Shown here one piece after another: positions 6,102 to 8,293 of a stretch of 8,293 nucleotides of DNA. Numbering within the stretch: the first letter of the stretch is position 1; every line of letters starts with the position of its first letter. The stretch spans positions 1 through 8,293 of the forward strand of contig JAOUCV010000083.1 in the NCBI GenBank assembly GCA_029859555.1, written 5' to 3'. The translations under genes were made by a program, and so were the position numbers. The stretch comes from Gammaproteobacteria bacterium (GTDB lineage: Bacteria > Pseudomonadota > Gammaproteobacteria > UBA9214). The notes beneath the pieces are model-generated. The model searched no databases, was not told the origin of the DNA, and saw nothing but the letters and a program-made list of their open reading frames with translations.

Positions 6102-6530
6102 ATGAGCGTCGATCCGCGCACTCTGGGGTGGCTATCGCGCGCGCTCTCGCACGAAATGAGCGCAGTGCAGCAATACCTGGCGCAAAGCGTACTCGCCCGA
6201 CTGTGGGGCGACGAGGCATTGGCCGGCAAGCTGCGCAGCGAGGCAGTCGAGGAACTCGGCCATGCCGAGCGCCTGATGGAGCGGCTGATAGCGGTCGGGG
6301 TTGCACCCTCGGCCGGCAATTTGCCCCCGTCGCGCCTCGGCCGCAGTGTCGATGATATGCTCGCGGCTGATCGTGAACTGGAAGTAGAAGCGGTGCGCCT
6401 GTATCAGGAAGCGGTCGCCCATGCCCGGCGCATGCGCGACGGCGACAGCGCCACCCTGCTCGCCGAGATACTGGCCGAGGAGATGCAGCACGTGCAGGAA
6501 ATCGACAGCCTGAGGAAGGCCAATGGGTGA
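6102..6530 (+). CDS. Bacterioferritin-like di-iron protein of the cso operon
   Basis: This 142-residue ferritin-like four-helix protein is a usual companion of proteobacterial cso operons. All six ferroxidase ligands fall at the classic bacterioferritin numbers: Glu18, Glu51, His54, Glu94, Glu127 and His130 (HEMS, EELGH, ELEVE, EEMQH). The heme-binding Met52 of bacterioferritin is Leu52 here, so heme binding by the usual axial Met is not expected. At 142 residues it is shorter than typical Bfr (about 158), and the C-terminal fifth helix seems to be missing, which may affect cage formation. The start is 8 nt after csoS1B. The end overlaps the next gene by 8 nt. Its job in the carboxysome is unknown; iron or oxygen/peroxide handling near Rubisco is a guess. 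Confidence 0.85.
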   Translation: MSVDPRTLGWLSRALSHEMSAVQQYLAQSVLARLWGDEALAGKLRSEAVEELGHAERLMERLIAVGVAPSAGNLPPSRLGRSVDDMLAADRELEVEAVRLYQEAVAHARRMRDGDSATLLAEILAEEMQHVQEIDSLRKANG

Positions 6531-6783
6531 GCTGCCGGAGGGATGGGAGACAAGCGGCAAGTCGCCGACCCTGTTCCGGCGCTTTACGTTCGGGAACTAT
6601 ACCGATACCCGTACGTTTCTCGATGCGCTGTCCGAGCTGTCCGAGGAAACCGGTATTCACCCTCAAAACATCAACTTTGGTACGACCTACGTAAATATCA
6701 CGCTGGAAGCCGAAGACGGGAAGGAGTTGACGGAGACAGAGCACGCTCTGGCGGCCAGGATCAACAAACTGGGAACCGAATAG
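6523..6783 (+). CDS. acRAF, pterin dehydratase-like Rubisco assembly factor
   Basis: This 86-residue protein has the pterin-4a-carbinolamine dehydratase (PCD) fold, as judged by length, the FTFGNYTDTRTFLDALSELSEETGI segment and the later EHALAARINKL helix. In cso operons this family is the alpha-carboxysome Rubisco assembly factor. The PCD active-site pair His-His-Pro is Ile45-His46-Pro47, and no later catalytic His/Trp is visible after TYVNITLE, so dehydratase activity is unlikely. It overlaps the end of the preceding gene by 8 nt. The GAGGAAGG just upstream (6512-6519) lies inside that gene, which indicates translational coupling. Confidence 0.88.
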   Translation: MGELPEGWETSGKSPTLFRRFTFGNYTDTRTFLDALSELSEETGIHPQNINFGTTYVNITLEAEDGKELTETEHALAARINKLGTE

Positions 6784-6794
6784 GGGGGTAGCTG

Positions 6795-7430
6795 ATGGGC
6801 ACCCACGTTATCGCGGTAATCAATCAGAAGGGAGGGGCGGGCAAGACCACCCTCTCGATGAACCTGGCGGCGGGTTTGTCCCGACGTGCTGACACCGTGG
6901 TGATCGACCTGGATCCACAGGGATCTTCCCGCCAGTGGGCCGCCATGGGCAGCCAACCCTTTCCGGCCACGATCAAGCAGATCAGTGGCAACTGGGACGC
7001 GCGGACACTGCATCGGAATTACCGGGCCTTCAAGCACATGGTGCTGGACTGTCCGCCCTCGCTGGAGAGCCATGCCTCGATTCAGGCCTTGCGTGCCTGC
7101 GACGTGGCGCTGATACCGGTTCTGCCTTCCCCGGTTGACCTGTGGGCAAGCATGAACCTGCCGCAGGAAATCGAGGAAGCGAGAAAAGTTAACCCGAATA
7201 TCGAGGCTTTCCTGGTACTGAACCAGCTGGAGCCGAGGAGTGCGCTGTCATCGGCCATGCGCGATGCGCTGACCGACTTCGGCATGCCGGTGTTAAGTGC
7301 CGGCATCCGCCGCCGTGCGGCCTACCGCAACGCCGCCCTGGCAGCTTTTTCCGTCTACCAGATGGGGGGGCGCGGTACCAAGGCCGTGGAAGAGATGGAA
7401 GCCATTATAGGAGAGGTGATCGCAACATGA
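6795..7430 (+). CDS. mcdA: McdA, ParA-type carboxysome-positioning ATPase
   Basis: This is a 211-residue ParA/MinD-family ATPase. It binds nucleoid DNA in its ATP dimer form and spaces carboxysomes through McdB. The deviant Walker A motif KGGAGKTT spans residues 12-19, with signature Lys12 and catalytic Lys17. Switch I/Walker A' is IDLDPQGSS (Asp40), and Walker B is MVLDCPPS (Asp85). There is no N-terminal helix-turn-helix extension, as in small ParA proteins. Unlike cyanobacterial McdA, it retains the signature lysine, as expected for the alpha-carboxysome type. A G-run (6783-6788) lies 6 nt before the ATG and overlaps the previous stop. The stop overlaps the mcdB start (ATGA). Confidence 0.93.
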   Translation: MGTHVIAVINQKGGAGKTTLSMNLAAGLSRRADTVVIDLDPQGSSRQWAAMGSQPFPATIKQISGNWDARTLHRNYRAFKHMVLDCPPSLESHASIQALRACDVALIPVLPSPVDLWASMNLPQEIEEARKVNPNIEAFLVLNQLEPRSALSSAMRDALTDFGMPVLSAGIRRRAAYRNAALAAFSVYQMGGRGTKAVEEMEAIIGEVIAT

Positions 7431-7660
7431 GCAACGTCAAGGACAAACTGTCTGCCAGCATGCGCACGGTCAAGGCCGGCGGGAAGCCCGTAGCCAAGCC
7501 GGCCGCAGCCAAGCCGGCCGCAGCCAAGCCGGCTGCAGCAAAAAAGACTGCGCCCCGTAAAGCGGCCAGAAAGACGCCGGCGAAAGCCAAACCCGCCGTG
7601 CCGGGCGACGTGCCGGAAAGCGGCACCGAGCTTTTCCCGGCCCGCGTGTGGCCGGACTGA
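7427..7660 (+). CDS. mcdB: McdB, disordered carboxysome adaptor of McdA
   Basis: This 77-residue basic, low-complexity protein is translationally coupled to mcdA (ATGA overlap). It begins MSNVKDKLSASMRTVKAGGK, continues with a Lys/Ala/Pro stretch made of AKPAA repeats (22-38) and a KTAPRKAARKTPAKAK block, and ends ESGTELFPARVWPD. Position next to McdA, small size, disorder, and a single Trp near the C-terminus are the marks of alpha-type McdB. McdB binds the carboxysome and stimulates McdA's ATPase to drive movement over the nucleoid. The family has very weak sequence conservation, so context carries much of the call. An in-frame A AAA AAG heptamer at codons 39-40 could permit -1 slippage. 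Confidence 0.88.
   Translation: MSNVKDKLSASMRTVKAGGKPVAKPAAAKPAAAKPAAAKKTAPRKAARKTPAKAKPAVPGDVPESGTELFPARVWPD
7492..7536 (+). repeat. 15-bp tandem repeat in mcdB
   Basis: Three consecutive copies of AGCCAAGCCGGCCGC occur, the third with one mismatch (GGCTGC). They encode the AKPAA-type repeat. Copy number changes here would lengthen or shorten the disordered linker of McdB without breaking the frame. Confidence 0.85.
7540..7546 (+). promoter_or_regulatory. Candidate -1 slippery heptamer A AAA AAG in mcdB
   Basis: The zero frame reads GCA AAA AAG, so A AAA AAG sits in the phase used by the E. coli dnaX frameshift site. A -1 slip would add Asp-Cys-Ala-Pro and stop at TAA 7558-7560, giving 44 residues without the Trp-containing C-terminus. 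The expected helper elements are weak. Only a 3-bp hairpin (CCG/CGG, 7555-7565) lies at the right distance, and no Shine-Dalgarno-like stimulator lies upstream. Lys-rich coding could create the heptamer by chance. Confidence 0.3.
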
Positions 7661-7684
7661 ATTCAACTTAGCAGGTGAAGCATC

Positions 7685-8293
7685 ATGCGTAACGATCCAT
7701 TTATGAGGACATACTCCCCGCGCCAGGAAGCCATGGCCCGCGCCAACGCGCAGGAGCAGCAGGCGGCCGCGACCCGGCCAGCTTCTGCGACGACTGACTC
7801 GGCTGACCTGACGCAATACCTGGTCAAGGAAGAACCCTACTACCACCCCGTCAGCGACGAGGTGGAGATGTACGAAGCGGCCTACTCGGTGCGTATGCCC
7901 ATCATGCTCAAGGGCCCGACCGGCTGCGGCAAGACCCGCTTCGTGGAATACATGGCGTGGAAGCTTGGCAAGCCGATGATCACTGTCGCCTGCAACGAGG
8001 ACATGACCGCTTCCGACCTGGTGGGGCGCTACCTGCTTGACGCCAACGGTACCCGCTGGCAGGACGGCCCGCTGTCCGTGGCCGCGCGCCACGGCGCCAT
8101 CTGCTACCTGGACGAGGTGGTCGAGGCGCGCCAGGACACCACCGTGGTGATCCATCCGCTGACCGATGCTCGCCGCGTGCTGCCACTGGAGAAGAAGGGC
8201 GAGATGATCGAGGCGCATCCGGACTTCCAGATCGTGATCTCCTACAACCCGGGCTACCAGTCGTTGATGAAGGATCTCAAGCAGTCCACCAAG
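7685..8293 (+). CDS. cbbQ: CbbQ, MoxR-type AAA+ Rubisco activase subunit (3' truncated)
   Basis: The gene is open through the right edge, with 203 codons visible. CbbQ hexamers work with CbbO to remodel inhibited Rubisco. Walker A is GPTGCGKT (77-84) and Walker B is YLDE (Asp143-Glu144). The segments [34 protein letters not shown] and [15 protein letters not shown] are hallmark CbbQ/NorQ sequences. AGGTG (7673-7677) lies 7 nt before ATG 7685, and the gene begins 24 nt after mcdB. About 40 residues of Ala/Gln/Thr-rich, probably disordered sequence (through about residue 42) precede the conserved [11 protein letters not shown] start of the family domain, which looks like an N-terminal extension. 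ATG 7703 and ATG 7733 are alternative starts. cbbO and possibly csoS1D are expected beyond the window. Confidence 0.93.
   Translation, partial: MRNDPFMRTYSPRQEAMARANAQEQQAAATRPASATTDSADLTQYLVKEEPYYHPVSDEVEMYEAAYSVRMPIMLKGPTGCGKTRFVEYMAWKLGKPMITVACNEDMTASDLVGRYLLDANGTRWQDGPLSVAARHGAICYLDEVVEARQDTTVVIHPLTDARRVLPLEKKGEMIEAHPDFQIVISYNPGYQSLMKDLKQSTK

Noticed and set aside
5647..6744. 365-residue open frame on the - strand across csoS1B, the bacterioferritin gene and acRAF
   Set aside because: It spans three confident + strand genes and has no motif. The - strand frames over each csoS1 gene repeat simply because the genes are paralogues.

Overview
This window is most of an alpha-carboxysome (cso) operon, all on the + strand. 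It runs from the last codons of the Rubisco small subunit gene (cbbS) to the first two thirds of cbbQ, which is cut by the right edge. The protein set (CsoS2, CsoSCA, CsoS4A/B, three CsoS1 paralogues, a bacterioferritin-like protein, acRAF, McdA, McdB, CbbQ), the gene order and the GC-rich DNA suggest a chemolithoautotrophic proteobacterium, most likely a gammaproteobacterial sulfur oxidiser of the Halothiobacillus/Thioalkalivibrio kind. The species cannot be fixed from this sequence. No mobile element, CRISPR array, tRNA or rRNA was seen.

Layout. Positions 1-68 are the C-terminus of CbbS. A 147-bp gap follows, holding a perfect 26-nt palindrome. csoS2 (216-2960) encodes the disordered scaffold, with four N-repeats (Rubisco binding), seven M-repeats and a C-region. 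csoSCA (2982-4454) is the carboxysomal beta-type carbonic anhydrase. csoS4A and csoS4B (4479-4978) are the pentameric vertex proteins. After an 88-bp T-rich leader come three BMC-H shell genes (5067-6093), each with its own strong Shine-Dalgarno sequence. The tightly packed tail holds a heme-ligand-less bacterioferritin-like protein, acRAF, McdA, McdB and CbbQ. Several of these tail genes overlap or abut.

How the genes work together. CsoS2 gathers Rubisco and ties it to the CsoS1 hexamer shell, with CsoS4 pentamers closing the vertices. CsoSCA converts bicarbonate to CO2 inside. acRAF and CbbQ (with a CbbO partner expected downstream) help assemble and reactivate Rubisco. McdA and McdB distribute carboxysomes over the nucleoid.

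The most interesting signal is inside csoS2. An in-frame heptamer C CCA AAA lies 6 nt before a hairpin topped by a GNRA tetraloop, and the -1 frame stops after three codons. This is a complete programmed -1 frameshift cassette, predicting a 592-residue CsoS2A beside the 914-residue CsoS2B. A second, weaker candidate (A AAA AAG) lies in mcdB, where slippage would remove the C-terminal Trp motif. Other points are a Cys cluster in the CsoS2 N-region, coordinated loss of both cysteines in M-repeat 3, a short CsoSCA N-terminus, and an N-terminal extension on CbbQ.
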